NCBI GenBank assembly: GCA_963726775.1
Contig: CAVSDL010000001.1
Coordinates: 1,178,001 to 1,242,000, forward strand
Length of the DNA stretch: 64,000 nucleotides
Source of the DNA: CAIWHR01 sp963726775
GTDB lineage: Bacteria; Pseudomonadota; Gammaproteobacteria; Burkholderiales; Casimicrobiaceae
Reading direction: 5' to 3'
Position 1 is the first letter of the stretch; each line of letters begins with the position of its first letter. The notes under the pieces were generated by a model. The model saw only the letters and a list, made by a program, of their open reading frames with translations, was not told where the DNA came from and made no database searches. Below are positions 41,674 through 50,080 of the stretch, piece after piece. A program made the translations under genes and the position numbers.

Positions 41674-44085
41674 ATGCCGACGAATCCTCGACCGATGCAG
41701 GACCCGCAGATCATCGAACCCGATCCGGCGCTTGACGCCCGGCTTGCCGGGGTCATCGTCGTTGGCGACGATGACATCGCGGCGCTGGAGGAATGCGTTC
41801 GGGGATTGGCCGAGAACTCGCGGCTGCCGGATTTGCATGTGTGTTTCGTTGCGCTCGAGTCGATGACCGCGGGCGCACAGGCCGACCTTCACCGGCTGGC
41901 CAGTCTGCTCGACGGGCGTTGCCCGTGGACGGTTACCTTGGTCGGCGCTCCACTGGATTTCACAGACTTGCTCCGTGGCGTTGCGGCAACGCATCCGGAT
42001 CGCGACATCGCCCTGCTGGCACCTGGAGCCGAACTGCCGTTTGCCTGGGATGTCCGGCTCGCGAAGGCCGCCTACGCCGCGCCCAGCATGGCCGCAGCCG
42101 TGCCCATGTGCGACGTTTCGCCGCTCTCAACATTGATCGACGAGGAAATCCGCGCCAATTCGCGATTGGATTCGGCGCTCATCGACCGCACCGCGTACTG
42201 CATGGGTGACCGCCGCTTCTACGAGATACCGAGCATCCATCCGGTCTGCGCTTACCTCCGGCACGACGCGCTGCAAATTGCCCTGCCGTTCCTCGCGCCT
42301 GGCATTGCGGACTCCCGATCCGTTCTCGACGCGCTCGCGAAGCGGTGGCGTGCATGCGGCTGGAGCTGCGTGATCTGCGACTACGTCTACGTCGGCTATT
42401 CCGGAAGCGCGCTCACCCCGGCAGCGACGACCGGCGATGTCGACGAGACGGCGTTCCTGCAGAACCATCCCCTGGGCGGATTGCGCAGGGCCGTCAAGGA
42501 CGCCATTCACCGCGGTCTCCCTCCGGTTTCCGCGCCGGGTCTCGACGACCGTCCCGTTCAGTTGCACATCATGCACTTTTGGGGGGGTGGGCTCGAAAGA
42601 TGGGTACGTGATTTCGGACGTGCAGATTCGTCACGGATCAACATGATCCTCACGTCCTACCGAATCGGCGAAACCGGAGGGCAACGAGTTGTCCTTTACT
42701 CGGACCCCGCGGCGCTCATCCCCGTGCGGACCTGGGACATCGCCCGGCCGATCCGTTCGACGGCATCGAGCAGCATCGAGTATCGACGCATACTCGAACA
42801 GGTGCTCGCGGAATTCGATATCGAGACGATCATCGTCTCCTCGCTTATCGGGCATTCGCTCGACGCGCTGACCCAGCCGAAAAAAACCATCGTGGTGTGT
42901 CACGATTTCTATCCGATTTGCCAGGCCATCAATCCGCAATTCGGCAAGACCTGCGAGCGCTGCACGATCGACGATCTGCGGCGTTGTGCCAAGTCCAACC
43001 CGCTAAACGACTTCTTCCACGACCAGACCAGCGAGGAGTGGCACGAGATGCGGAGCCTCTTTGTGAGCCACTTGCTCGCCCACCGGATTGAAATGGTCGT
43101 TCCCTCCCCTTCGGTCGCCGCCACTCTCAGGCAGCTTGACCCGCGCCTGCAAGAGCTGCCAATACACGTCATCCCTCACGGCACGGACCTCGACGCGCCT
43201 AGAGTGGCGATCGCGCCGCGCGCCGCGTCGCAACCGCTGCGCATCGTCGTTCTGGGCCGTCTATCCGTGAGAAAAGGCACGAGTCTGCTGCAAGCGGCCT
43301 GCAAGGAACTTCGGCCTTACGCTGAAATCACCCTGATCGGCAGCGGCGACACCGGTGTCGAGCTCGCCCGGAAGTGCGGCTGGAACGTCATCGAGCGCTA
43401 TGAGCGCGATGCGCTGCCGGATCTCCTGCGAACGCTCGCGCCGCACGCGGGCCTGCTTGCTTCCATCATCCCGGAGACGTTCAGCTACACGCTGAGCGAG
43501 CTCACGACCCTTGGCGTGCCGCCCATTGTCACCGCGCTGGGAAGCTTCAAGGATCGGGTTGTCGACGGCGAAACCGGATTCCTGTTTGAGCCCACCCGAG
43601 AGGCGCTGGTGGGCATCGTGCAAAAGCTGCATGCGAATCCTGAATTGCTCGGGCGTGTCGCGCGGAACCTGTCGACGCAGAGGCGCGGCCGGACGACTGC
43701 GGAGATGGTGAACGACTACCGCGTGCTGCTGCCGGCGGCCCCTCGCGGGATCGCGCGGTTTCGAGTCGGAATCGGCTGGCAATCCGGCCTGACAGAGCCT
43801 TACCGGCACCTGTCCGAGGCGTACGTACAATTGAACAGCGCGTACGAACAAACCAGGGTGGCCTACGAGCACACGCAATCCAAACTGGACACATTCAGGT
43901 CGATCTTGGAGCCCTGGTCAAGGGAATTTGAAGCGCTGGACCTCAAGAGACGTTGGTGGCTCGCACCGAGGGCGGCACGACTGACGGTGCGGTTGTTGAC
44001 GGACCTTTACAAGACGGCGCGCGCACTCAAGCAAGGCGACCGATGCGCTGATCCGCTGGCCGGCAACTCCGATCAACAGACGTGA
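41674..44085 (+). CDS. Fusion of degenerate GT2-like domain and GT4 glycosyltransferase
   Basis: An 803-residue protein. Residues about 20-290 mirror the GT2 enzyme upstream (both have HPDRD then a hydrophobic strand) but the metal-binding NSDTEV is replaced by APGAEL, so this part is probably not catalytic. Residues about 300-700 are a GT-B, family 4 glycosyltransferase: HDFYPICQ, VIPHGTDL, IVVLGRLSVRKGTSLL and the EX7E motif in PETFSYTLSELTTLG. A C-terminal helical tail follows (SEAYVQLNSAYEQTRVAYEH). Start ATG 41674; TTG 41632, overlapping the previous gene, is an alternative. Confidence 0.85.
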   Translation: MPTNPRPMQDPQIIEPDPALDARLAGVIVVGDDDIAALEECVRGLAENSRLPDLHVCFVALESMTAGAQADLHRLASLLDGRCPWTVTLVGAPLDFTDLLRGVAATHPDRDIALLAPGAELPFAWDVRLAKAAYAAPSMAAAVPMCDVSPLSTLIDEEIRANSRLDSALIDRTAYCMGDRRFYEIPSIHPVCAYLRHDALQIALPFLAPGIADSRSVLDALAKRWRACGWSCVICDYVYVGYSGSALTPAATTGDVDETAFLQNHPLGGLRRAVKDAIHRGLPPVSAPGLDDRPVQLHIMHFWGGGLERWVRDFGRADSSRINMILTSYRIGETGGQRVVLYSDPAALIPVRTWDIARPIRSTASSSIEYRRILEQVLAEFDIETIIVSSLIGHSLDALTQPKKTIVVCHDFYPICQAINPQFGKTCERCTIDDLRRCAKSNPLNDFFHDQTSEEWHEMRSLFVSHLLAHRIEMVVPSPSVAATLRQLDPRLQELPIHVIPHGTDLDAPRVAIAPRAASQPLRIVVLGRLSVRKGTSLLQAACKELRPYAEITLIGSGDTGVELARKCGWNVIERYERDALPDLLRTLAPHAGLLASIIPETFSYTLSELTTLGVPPIVTALGSFKDRVVDGETGFLFEPTREALVGIVQKLHANPELLGRVARNLSTQRRGRTTAEMVNDYRVLLPAAPRGIARFRVGIGWQSGLTEPYRHLSEAYVQLNSAYEQTRVAYEHTQSKLDTFRSILEPWSREFEALDLKRRWWLAPRAARLTVRLLTDLYKTARALKQGDRCADPLAGNSDQQT

Positions 44086-44174
44086 TGACGTCTTCCGAAA
44101 TACACGGCGAAGCATCCTGCGGGCTGCCGGGGAAAAAAGAAGCGCAAGAAGCCCATGACCGGAGAGCCACGACA

Positions 44175-45059
44175 ATGTTCGACAAACTTGTCTGGCAAAA
44201 AGACCGATTTGTCGTCGACGGCCTGGTGTTTCGGCTTGAGGACCAGAAGGACGACACCTGGGAGTTGGGCGAGGAATGTTTTCCTTTCCTGAAGACGCGG
44301 CGGATTCTCGACCAGTACGCGGCGTTCCTGGCGATGCGAGAGGACTTCCGGCCCCGGAGAATTCTGGAACTGGGAATCTATCAGGGGGCAAGTCTGGCGT
44401 TCTGGTTTGAGCACTTTAGTCCGGAAAAGATCGTCGGCGTCGACATCGTTCAAGGCGCGCCGAATCCGTACTTCCAGCGATATGTCGAAGACCGCGTCCG
44501 CGCGGGACGCATCAAGACCTACTGGGGCACCGACCAATCGGACTATGGCCGGATGCGAGAAATCGTCGCCACCGAGTTTGGTGACGGTCTGGACTTGATC
44601 ATCGACGATGCGTCGCATCTGTATCGGCAGACCAAGGTCAGTTTTGAGACGCTCTTCCCGCTGCTCCGCCCTGGGGGGCTCTACATCATCGAGGACTGGT
44701 CGTGGGCGTGCTGGCCGGACCTGCCGATCGGTCAGCTGCCGGTGGGGACCGAGTTGCCGGCGTTCGTCTTTCAGCTCGTCGAAGCGACTGGGACAATGGA
44801 TCGGTCCCTGATCGGTACCGGCAGCAGCCAGACCCTTCGACCGCTGATCGCAAGCCTCGCGGTCTATCCGGATTTTGTGGTCATTGAACGGGGCGAGGCC
44901 GAGGTGTCCATGTCGAAAGACTTCCAGCTGGAGAAAATCATCAGCCGCTCGATCCAATTGTCCCGTATCTATTCGCCGGCCCCTCCCTTCTGGCGCCCGG
45001 CGGTCAATATGTTGCACAGGATCTGGCGGCGCGGGCGTCGGATTGCAAGATTGGGATAG
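44175..45059 (+). CDS. CmcI-like class I SAM methyltransferase
   Basis: A 294-residue methyltransferase of the CmcI/Methyltransf_24 kind. Motif I is RILELGIYQGASLAFWFE; the acidic loop GVDIVQ and DLIIDDASHLYRQT with LRPGGLYIIEDW follow. Such enzymes methylate sugars or small molecules in glycan and antibiotic clusters. The ATG at 44175 was preferred because GGAGAG lies upstream; the frame also extends to ATG 44085/GTG 44082, which would overlap the preceding stop by four bases. Confidence 0.82.
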   Translation: MFDKLVWQKDRFVVDGLVFRLEDQKDDTWELGEECFPFLKTRRILDQYAAFLAMREDFRPRRILELGIYQGASLAFWFEHFSPEKIVGVDIVQGAPNPYFQRYVEDRVRAGRIKTYWGTDQSDYGRMREIVATEFGDGLDLIIDDASHLYRQTKVSFETLFPLLRPGGLYIIEDWSWACWPDLPIGQLPVGTELPAFVFQLVEATGTMDRSLIGTGSSQTLRPLIASLAVYPDFVVIERGEAEVSMSKDFQLEKIISRSIQLSRIYSPAPPFWRPAVNMLHRIWRRGRRIARLG

Positions 45060-45063
45060 ACTG

Positions 45064-45255
45064 ATGATTCGACAAATCAATTGCCGGGACTATGCGGCGA
45101 CGAAGCACGGTTCGGACGTCCGGACTTCGATTCACGGCCGTTCCGCGAGGGGCATTCCCTTCCCGCCGCTTCCCGTGAGCCCGAACGTTGACATGTCGAT
45201 GATTTCCCATTTGGAAGGCCGCTGGCATGGCGTGCTCCGGAGACTGTTGCGATGA
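45064..45255 (+). CDS. Hypothetical 63-residue ORF or gene remnant
   Basis: An open frame between the two methyltransferases, starting four bases after one stop and ending in ATGA overlap with the next start. The product is basic, with a C-terminal GRWHGVLRRLLR resembling the GTLQRLLRSVWP tail of the following methyltransferase. It may be the 3' remnant of a deleted methyltransferase copy, or non-coding filler. I recognise no family. Confidence 0.25.
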   Translation: MIRQINCRDYAATKHGSDVRTSIHGRSARGIPFPPLPVSPNVDMSMISHLEGRWHGVLRRLLR

Positions 45256-46085
45256 ATGACGCCGATCGGTTTCCGTGGGCCGGGTTGTCGCCGCGGCTGC
45301 TCAAGTCGCCGTGGTGGATCGGACACATTCCCTTCGCCTTCGAGCTCGTCGGCCGGCTTCGACCTCACGTCATTGTCGAGCTCGGCACCTACAGTGGCTC
45401 TTCGTTCGCGGCGTTCTGCCAGGCGGTGGAAGCGATCGGCCTGGATGCGAAGTGCTACGGAATCGACCTGTGGCAGGGCGACATTCACATGGGGAAATTC
45501 GACGAAGACCTCTACCGAGAAATATCCGGATACATGGCTTCCAACTACCCTGCGATCGCGTCGCTGGTACGCAAAGACTTCAACGAAGCCGCAACGGGAT
45601 TCGCGGATCGCTCAGTCGATCTTTTGCACATCGACGGCACGCACACGCTCGAGGCGGTGAGCAACGATTTCTACACCTGGCTCCCCAAGTTGTCCGAAAG
45701 CGCGGTCGTGCTGTTCCACGACGTCAATGTCACGGTCATGAACACCGGTGAAGCGGCACTCCGGTTCGGCGTGAGGAAGTTCTTCGACGGCGTGAAGCAG
45801 CAATATCCGCACTTCGAATTTCCCCACTGCTGGGGACTCGGCGTGCTGGTCGTCGGCAAGAGCGCACCGCCGGCCGTCATGGAACTGGTCGAGATGGCGC
45901 GCGCTCCGGAGTTCGCGGCCTACTTCATCGACAAAGGCGCGCTGGTATCCAAGCGTTTCGAGGACCTGGGCGTGGCATTGCCCGTGCACGGCGAATATTC
46001 ACCGGTGAGTCCTCCCCCGCAACGGTCCGTCGGCAAGCTGCGCGGGACTCTGCAGCGCCTGCTGCGGAGCGTGTGGCCAGCATAG
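45252..46085 (+). CDS. Methyltransf_24-type SAM methyltransferase
   Basis: A 277-residue methyltransferase. Motif I VIVELGTYSGSSFAAFCQAV (about residues 40-59), acidic YGIDLWQGD, then DLLHIDGTHTLEAVSNDF and the strand SAVVLFHDVNV. The domain type matches its upstream neighbour, but the sequences differ enough to imply separate acceptors. Context is a surface polysaccharide cluster, so glycan O-methylation is the likely role. Confidence 0.82.
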   Translation: MNDADRFPWAGLSPRLLKSPWWIGHIPFAFELVGRLRPHVIVELGTYSGSSFAAFCQAVEAIGLDAKCYGIDLWQGDIHMGKFDEDLYREISGYMASNYPAIASLVRKDFNEAATGFADRSVDLLHIDGTHTLEAVSNDFYTWLPKLSESAVVLFHDVNVTVMNTGEAALRFGVRKFFDGVKQQYPHFEFPHCWGLGVLVVGKSAPPAVMELVEMARAPEFAAYFIDKGALVSKRFEDLGVALPVHGEYSPVSPPPQRSVGKLRGTLQRLLRSVWPA

Positions 46086-46145
46086 GCTCGGGTGTCCGAA
46101 GCTGTCTGCTGATATTTCAAGCGCCGAAGGCATGACCGCTGCCAC

Positions 46146-47435
46146 ATGAACCAGGACAAGCTCGTAAGGCTCGTCGCCTACTATTTCCCGCAGCTCCATG
46201 CCATTCCGGAGAACGATGAATGGTGGGGAAAGGGTTTCACCGACTGGGTGAACGTGCGGCGTGCAAAGCCACAGTTCCGCGGCCACTACCAGCCGCGCGT
46301 CCCGCTCGGCGACAACTATTACGACCAGTCGGAGAAGCGCACGATCGAGTGGCAGATCGACCTCGCGCGCCGGTACGGGATCGAAGGGTTCTGCCACTAC
46401 CACTACTGGTTCGACGGCAAGCAGCTGCTCGAGACGCCGACCAACATCGTCATGGCGTCGAAAGAGCTCGCCTTCCCGTTCTGCCTCGCCTGGGCCAACG
46501 AGACGTGGTCACGGCGGTGGGACGGGCGCGACCACCACATCCTGCAGGAGCAGACGCACCGGCCGGACCCGGCGCTGTGGGAGCGGCATTTCGAGTACCT
46601 GTTCCGCGCGTGGAGCGACGACCGCGCGATCAAGGTGGACGGCAAGCCGATCTTCCTCATCTACCGCCCGCATCGCATCGACGAAATCGACCGGATGTTC
46701 GACTTCTGGCGCGAACGTGCGTACCGGCGCGGGCTGCCAGGGATCTATCTGGTCGCGATCAAGCAGTACGAGTTTCCGGATCCCGCGGTGCTGCGCCACT
46801 TCGACGCGACGACCCAGTTCCAGCCCTTCGAGGCGCTCTACTCGCCTGATTTCGGGGGCGACGCGATCGAGCGGCGCCGGCTCGTGGCTCTCGCCCGCCG
46901 GTTGCCGGACAAGGCTCGGCAACTGCTGCGGGCCATCTACTACCGCCTCTCCCCCAGGCACAGGCTCATCGCTCTTGCCCGCATGTTGCCGGACAGGTTT
47001 CAGGACGTGCTGCGAGCGCTGCGCTACGAGCTCTTTCCACGCCTCGAGTTCTACGACTACGAGAAGGTGTGGAACCACATCCTCAAGGTTGAGCGCGAGG
47101 CTGGCATACCGGCGTTCCCGGGCGCGTTTGTCGACTGGGACAACACCGCGCGGTACGGAAACCGCGCGCGAATCTTCACAGGGGCGTCGCCTGAGCGCTT
47201 CGCCTATTGGTTCAAACAGCTGGTCGAGGTCACCGCTGAGCGCCCGGCACCCGAGCGCATGATCTTCTTCAACGCGTGGAACGAGTGGGCCGAGGGCACG
47301 TACCTAGAGCCCGACGCGCGCCATGGCTACCGCTGTCTCGAGGCGGTTCGCAACGCGCTCGAGTGCCCGGCCAACATGGCGGTTGCCGCGCCCTCGACGG
47401 CGACACCGGAGCGCGAACCGGTCCGGTACCGCTAG
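46146..47435 (+). CDS. WbsX-type glycan biosynthesis protein (GH99-like fold)
   Basis: A 429-residue protein of the WbsX/GH99-like family found in O-antigen and capsule clusters. VRLVAYYFPQLHAIPENDEW, WWGKGFTDWVNVR, GFCHYHYWFDGK, AWANETWSRRWDG and the terminal FFNAWNEWAEGTYLEPD are hallmark blocks. Members are thought to process or transfer glycan chains, with homology to endo-alpha-mannosidases. A 28-residue segment (46878-46961) is tandemly duplicated (46962-47042) in the middle of the protein, an insertion not essential to the family fold. Converges with trmB 15 bases away. Confidence 0.88.
   Translation: MNQDKLVRLVAYYFPQLHAIPENDEWWGKGFTDWVNVRRAKPQFRGHYQPRVPLGDNYYDQSEKRTIEWQIDLARRYGIEGFCHYHYWFDGKQLLETPTNIVMASKELAFPFCLAWANETWSRRWDGRDHHILQEQTHRPDPALWERHFEYLFRAWSDDRAIKVDGKPIFLIYRPHRIDEIDRMFDFWRERAYRRGLPGIYLVAIKQYEFPDPAVLRHFDATTQFQPFEALYSPDFGGDAIERRRLVALARRLPDKARQLLRAIYYRLSPRHRLIALARMLPDRFQDVLRALRYELFPRLEFYDYEKVWNHILKVEREAGIPAFPGAFVDWDNTARYGNRARIFTGASPERFAYWFKQLVEVTAERPAPERMIFFNAWNEWAEGTYLEPDARHGYRCLEAVRNALECPANMAVAAPSTATPEREPVRYR
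46878..47042 (+). repeat. Tandem 28-codon duplication inside the WbsX-type gene
   Basis: Unit 1 encodes RLVALARRLPDKARQLLRAI then YYRLSPR(H); unit 2 encodes RLIALARMLPDRFQDVLRAL then RYELFPR. 16 of 27 aligned residues are identical. DNA has drifted, so the duplication is old and kept in frame. Confidence 0.8.
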
Positions 47436-47450
47436 CCGCAGTTCCGGGCA

Positions 47451-48158
47451 TCAGCTCTCGCGCCGGTGAAAGATCACGTCGTAGGCGCGATGCCCAAGCC
47501 GCATCCCGCGCGCCTCGAATTTGGTGAGCGGGCGGTACGCGGGCCGCGACGCAAATCCATCCGCGGTATTGGCCAGCAACGGTTCCGCGGCAAAGGCCGC
47601 GAGGATTTCGAGCGCGTATTCCTCCCAATCAGTGGCGGCGTGAAGGTAGCTGCCCGCCACGAGCCGCTGGGCGAGCTGATGCACGAACGGGCCTGTCAAT
47701 AACCGGCGCTTGTGATGGCGCTTCTTCGGCCACGGATCCGGAAAGAACACATGAATGCCGGCGAGCGAAGCATGCGGAACCATCATGGTGACAACCTCGA
47801 CGGCGTCGTGCCGGATAACTCGAACGTTGGACAGCCCCAGCTGTTCCACGCGATTCAGCAGGCTGCCCACCCCCGGACCGTGGACTTCGATGCCCAGGAA
47901 GTCATCGCCGGGCCGCGCTTGCGCGATCGCGGCGGTCGTTTCGCCCATGCCGAACCCGATTTCCAGAATCCGCGGCGCGTGACGGCCGAACGTGCGGTCG
48001 AAGTCGAGCGGCGCCGCTTGATACGGCACGCCGAACCGCGGCAGGAGCGTGTCCAGGGCGCGCTGCTGCGCCGGCGACATCCGTCCCTGCCGCAGCACGA
48101 AGCTGCGCACCGGCCTGAGGCGCGGCGCGGAAGTGTTCGGAGGACTATCGGGAATCAT
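47451..48158 (-). CDS. trmB: tRNA (guanine-N7-)-methyltransferase
   Basis: A 235-residue SAM enzyme that methylates G46 in tRNA variable loops. RSFVLRQGRMSPAQQRAL at the N-terminus, ILEIGFGMGETTAA (SAM loop), FLGIEVHGPGVGSLL, VFFPDPWPKKRHHKRR and the closing TKFEARGMRLGH are diagnostic. Start ATG 48158. It ends a minus-strand run thiS-thiG-secreted protein-trmB. Confidence 0.96.
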   Translation of the reverse strand: MIPDSPPNTSAPRLRPVRSFVLRQGRMSPAQQRALDTLLPRFGVPYQAAPLDFDRTFGRHAPRILEIGFGMGETTAAIAQARPGDDFLGIEVHGPGVGSLLNRVEQLGLSNVRVIRHDAVEVVTMMVPHASLAGIHVFFPDPWPKKRHHKRRLLTGPFVHQLAQRLVAGSYLHAATDWEEYALEILAAFAAEPLLANTADGFASRPAYRPLTKFEARGMRLGHRAYDVIFHRRES

Positions 48159-48204
48159 CGCGCAGGTGCGGCGGGTGACGTCCGAACCCCGGCGGGCGGC
48201 AGGA

Positions 48205-48879
48205 TCAAGGCGCCGCGTGGTGCAGCCAGTCCCGATCGCCAAGCCGGCGCTCGAGTTTCGACGTCAGGAACGCGCCGGCAGGTCTGTATTCGACGACGAT
48301 GGTGTTGGCGTCTTTCCACGTCGCGCCGGCATCGGCCCACGCCGCGTTCGGATTCCACGAATATTCCTTGTGCACGCCATCGCGCGTGACGCGCCAGACG
48401 GCGAGCTCGTTGACGCAGCTCGACGCGCAGAAATCGGCAGTGACCAGCCGCGCGCGATCCGGCGAAACCCGGGGTTCGGCGGGAAGATCGGCGCTGCGCC
48501 CGTTGGTCCGCTGGAGCAGCACGAATGACGCGTTTCCGCCGTCGGTCGCGTAGAGCACGACAGCGTTGAGCTCGTTGACGAAGTCCCACAGGCTGAACGT
48601 GCGCCCGCCGTTCAGCGCCTCGGTGTCGGTGAACGTCGCTACGCCCGAAGGGAAGAGCGATACCTTGAGCCTGGCGCCGTCGCGCACCGCGAGGTTCGGC
48701 AGCCGTTTCAACTGCAGTTGCTCGACCATGCGGCCGCAGTGCGCGGTTCCCTCAGCTTGCGCGCACACGTTGGCGAGCTCCTCTGGCGTGAGCGGGACCG
48801 CGGCGGCGGCGAGGGGCAGCAGTGCTGCGAGCGCAAACAGAATGCGCGCCACTATCCGGGCGCGGCACGTGCGCATCAT
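48205..48879 (-). CDS. Secreted protein of unknown function
   Basis: A 224-residue protein with a clear signal peptide (ILFALAALLPLAAAAV, about residues 13-28) and a mature region with four cysteines (two near 39/48, and CASSC late), suggesting disulfides in the periplasm. No family is recognised. It starts three bases after the thiG stop and ends 46 bases before trmB, so it is transcribed with them, but nothing ties it to thiamine synthesis. Confidence 0.75.
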   Translation of the reverse strand: MMRTCRARIVARILFALAALLPLAAAAVPLTPEELANVCAQAEGTAHCGRMVEQLQLKRLPNLAVRDGARLKVSLFPSGVATFTDTEALNGGRTFSLWDFVNELNAVVLYATDGGNASFVLLQRTNGRSADLPAEPRVSPDRARLVTADFCASSCVNELAVWRVTRDGVHKEYSWNPNAAWADAGATWKDANTIVVEYRPAGAFLTSKLERRLGDRDWLHHAAP

Positions 48880-48882
48880 CAG

Positions 48883-49698
48883 TTAGCCAATGAGGCCGGC
48901 CGCCGGCGAGGTTGGGCTCGCCTCGTAGAATTTGCGCGGCATCCGGCCGGCGAGAAACGCTTCGCGCCCCGCCTCGACCGCAAGCTTCATCGCGCGCGCC
49001 ATGCGGACGGGATCCTTCGCCGCCGCGATCGCCGTGTTCATCAGCACCCCGGCGCAACCCAGTTCCATCGCGATCGCGGCGTCCGATGCGGTGCCGACTC
49101 CGGCATCGACCAGCACCGGCACCTGGGCTTCGGCAATGATGAGCTTCAGGTTCCAGGGGTTGAGTATGCCCATGCCCGAGCCGATTAAAGATGCGAGAGG
49201 CATGATCGCCACGCAGCCGACGGCTTGGAGCTCGCGTGCGACGATCGGGTCGTCCGACGTATACACCATCACCTGAAAGCCTTCGCCGACCAGCGTCGCA
49301 GCCGCCTCGAGCGTCTCCCGGACATTCGGGAACAGCGTGTGCGGATCGCCCAGCACCTCGAGCTTCACGAGCGCGTGGCCGTCGAGCAGCTCGCGCGCGA
49401 GGCGCAATGTGCGTACCGCGTCCTCGGCGGTGTAGCAGCCTGCGGTGTTGGGCAGGTAGGTGAACTCCGAGGGCGGCAGCGCATCGAGCAGCGAAGGCGC
49501 ATTCGGATCCTGGCCGATGTTGGTGCGGCGTATCGCCACCGTCACGATCTCGGCGCCGGAGGCGACGATCGCTTCGCGTGTCTGCGCAAAATCCCGATAC
49601 TTTCCGGTGCCGACGAGGAGGCGCGAACGGAACGCGCGGCCGGCGATCAGCAGCGGATCGGCGACGGTCGAAGTGGCATGGATTTGCGGAGCGTTCAT
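48883..49698 (-). CDS. thiG: Thiazole synthase
   Basis: A 271-residue TIM-barrel enzyme assembling the thiazole of thiamine from deoxyxylulose 5-phosphate, dehydroglycine and ThiS thiocarboxylate. SRLLVGTGKYRDF, NTAGCYTAEDAVRTLRLARE, the Schiff-base lysine in LVKLEVLGD, and PVLVDAGVGTASDAAIAMELG with GVLMNTAI are all present. It lies 26 bases after thiS. Confidence 0.96.
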   Translation of the reverse strand: MNAPQIHATSTVADPLLIAGRAFRSRLLVGTGKYRDFAQTREAIVASGAEIVTVAIRRTNIGQDPNAPSLLDALPPSEFTYLPNTAGCYTAEDAVRTLRLARELLDGHALVKLEVLGDPHTLFPNVRETLEAAATLVGEGFQVMVYTSDDPIVARELQAVGCVAIMPLASLIGSGMGILNPWNLKLIIAEAQVPVLVDAGVGTASDAAIAMELGCAGVLMNTAIAAAKDPVRMARAMKLAVEAGREAFLAGRMPRKFYEASPTSPAAGLIG

Positions 49699-49724
49699 GA
49701 TAAGGATTTTACGCCGCTGCGCGG

Positions 49725-49928
49725 TCAGCCGCCGCCTACGGCGCCGACGATTTCGAGCTTGTCGCCCGTCGCCAATTGCGTATCGGCGTACCGGCTTCGG
49801 GGAACGATCTCGCCATTGCGCTCGACGGCGACCCGCTTCCCTTCCAGCCGCATTTCGCGCAGCAGGTCGGCAAGCGTAGCCGCTATGGGTAGCGCACGCG
49901 GCTGGCCGTTGACGGTGAGGGCGAGCAT
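49725..49928 (-). CDS. thiS: Sulfur carrier protein ThiS
   Basis: A 67-residue ubiquitin-fold protein ending in the required Gly-Gly (VGAVGGG), which is thiocarboxylated and donates sulfur to ThiG. RVAVERNGEIVPRS and GDKLEIVGAVGGG are typical. Only 39 bases separate its start from the upstream tRNA gene, so there is no room for a TPP riboswitch; it may be read through from the tRNA promoter. Confidence 0.94.
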   Translation of the reverse strand: MLALTVNGQPRALPIAATLADLLREMRLEGKRVAVERNGEIVPRSRYADTQLATGDKLEIVGAVGGG

Positions 49929-49967
49929 GCTACGAAGGGCGCGCGCTAGGGGCGGGGCCCCGGAAGA

Positions 49968-50044
49968 TGGTGGCGAACCAGGGACTCGAACCCCGGACCA
50001 AAGGATTATGATTCCTCTGCTCTAACCAGCTGAGCTAGTTCGCC
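49968..50044 (-). tRNA. tRNA-Met (CAT), elongator type
   Basis: A 77-nt cloverleaf on the minus strand including encoded CCA. The acceptor GGCGAAC pairs with GTTCGCC; the D arm is AGCTCAGCTGGTTAGAGC, the anticodon loop holds CAT (plus-strand 50008-50010) and the T loop is GGTTCGAGTCC. Body sequence resembles elongator Met rather than initiator (no 1-72 mismatch) or the modified Ile-CAT type. Confidence 0.95.
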
Positions 50045-50080
50045 AAGGGGCGTGATTATAGGCGATCGGTGCGATTCGGG

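Noticed and set aside
49929..49967. TPP riboswitch before thiS
   Set aside because: Only 39 bases lie between thiS and the tRNA gene and no THI-element core is present.
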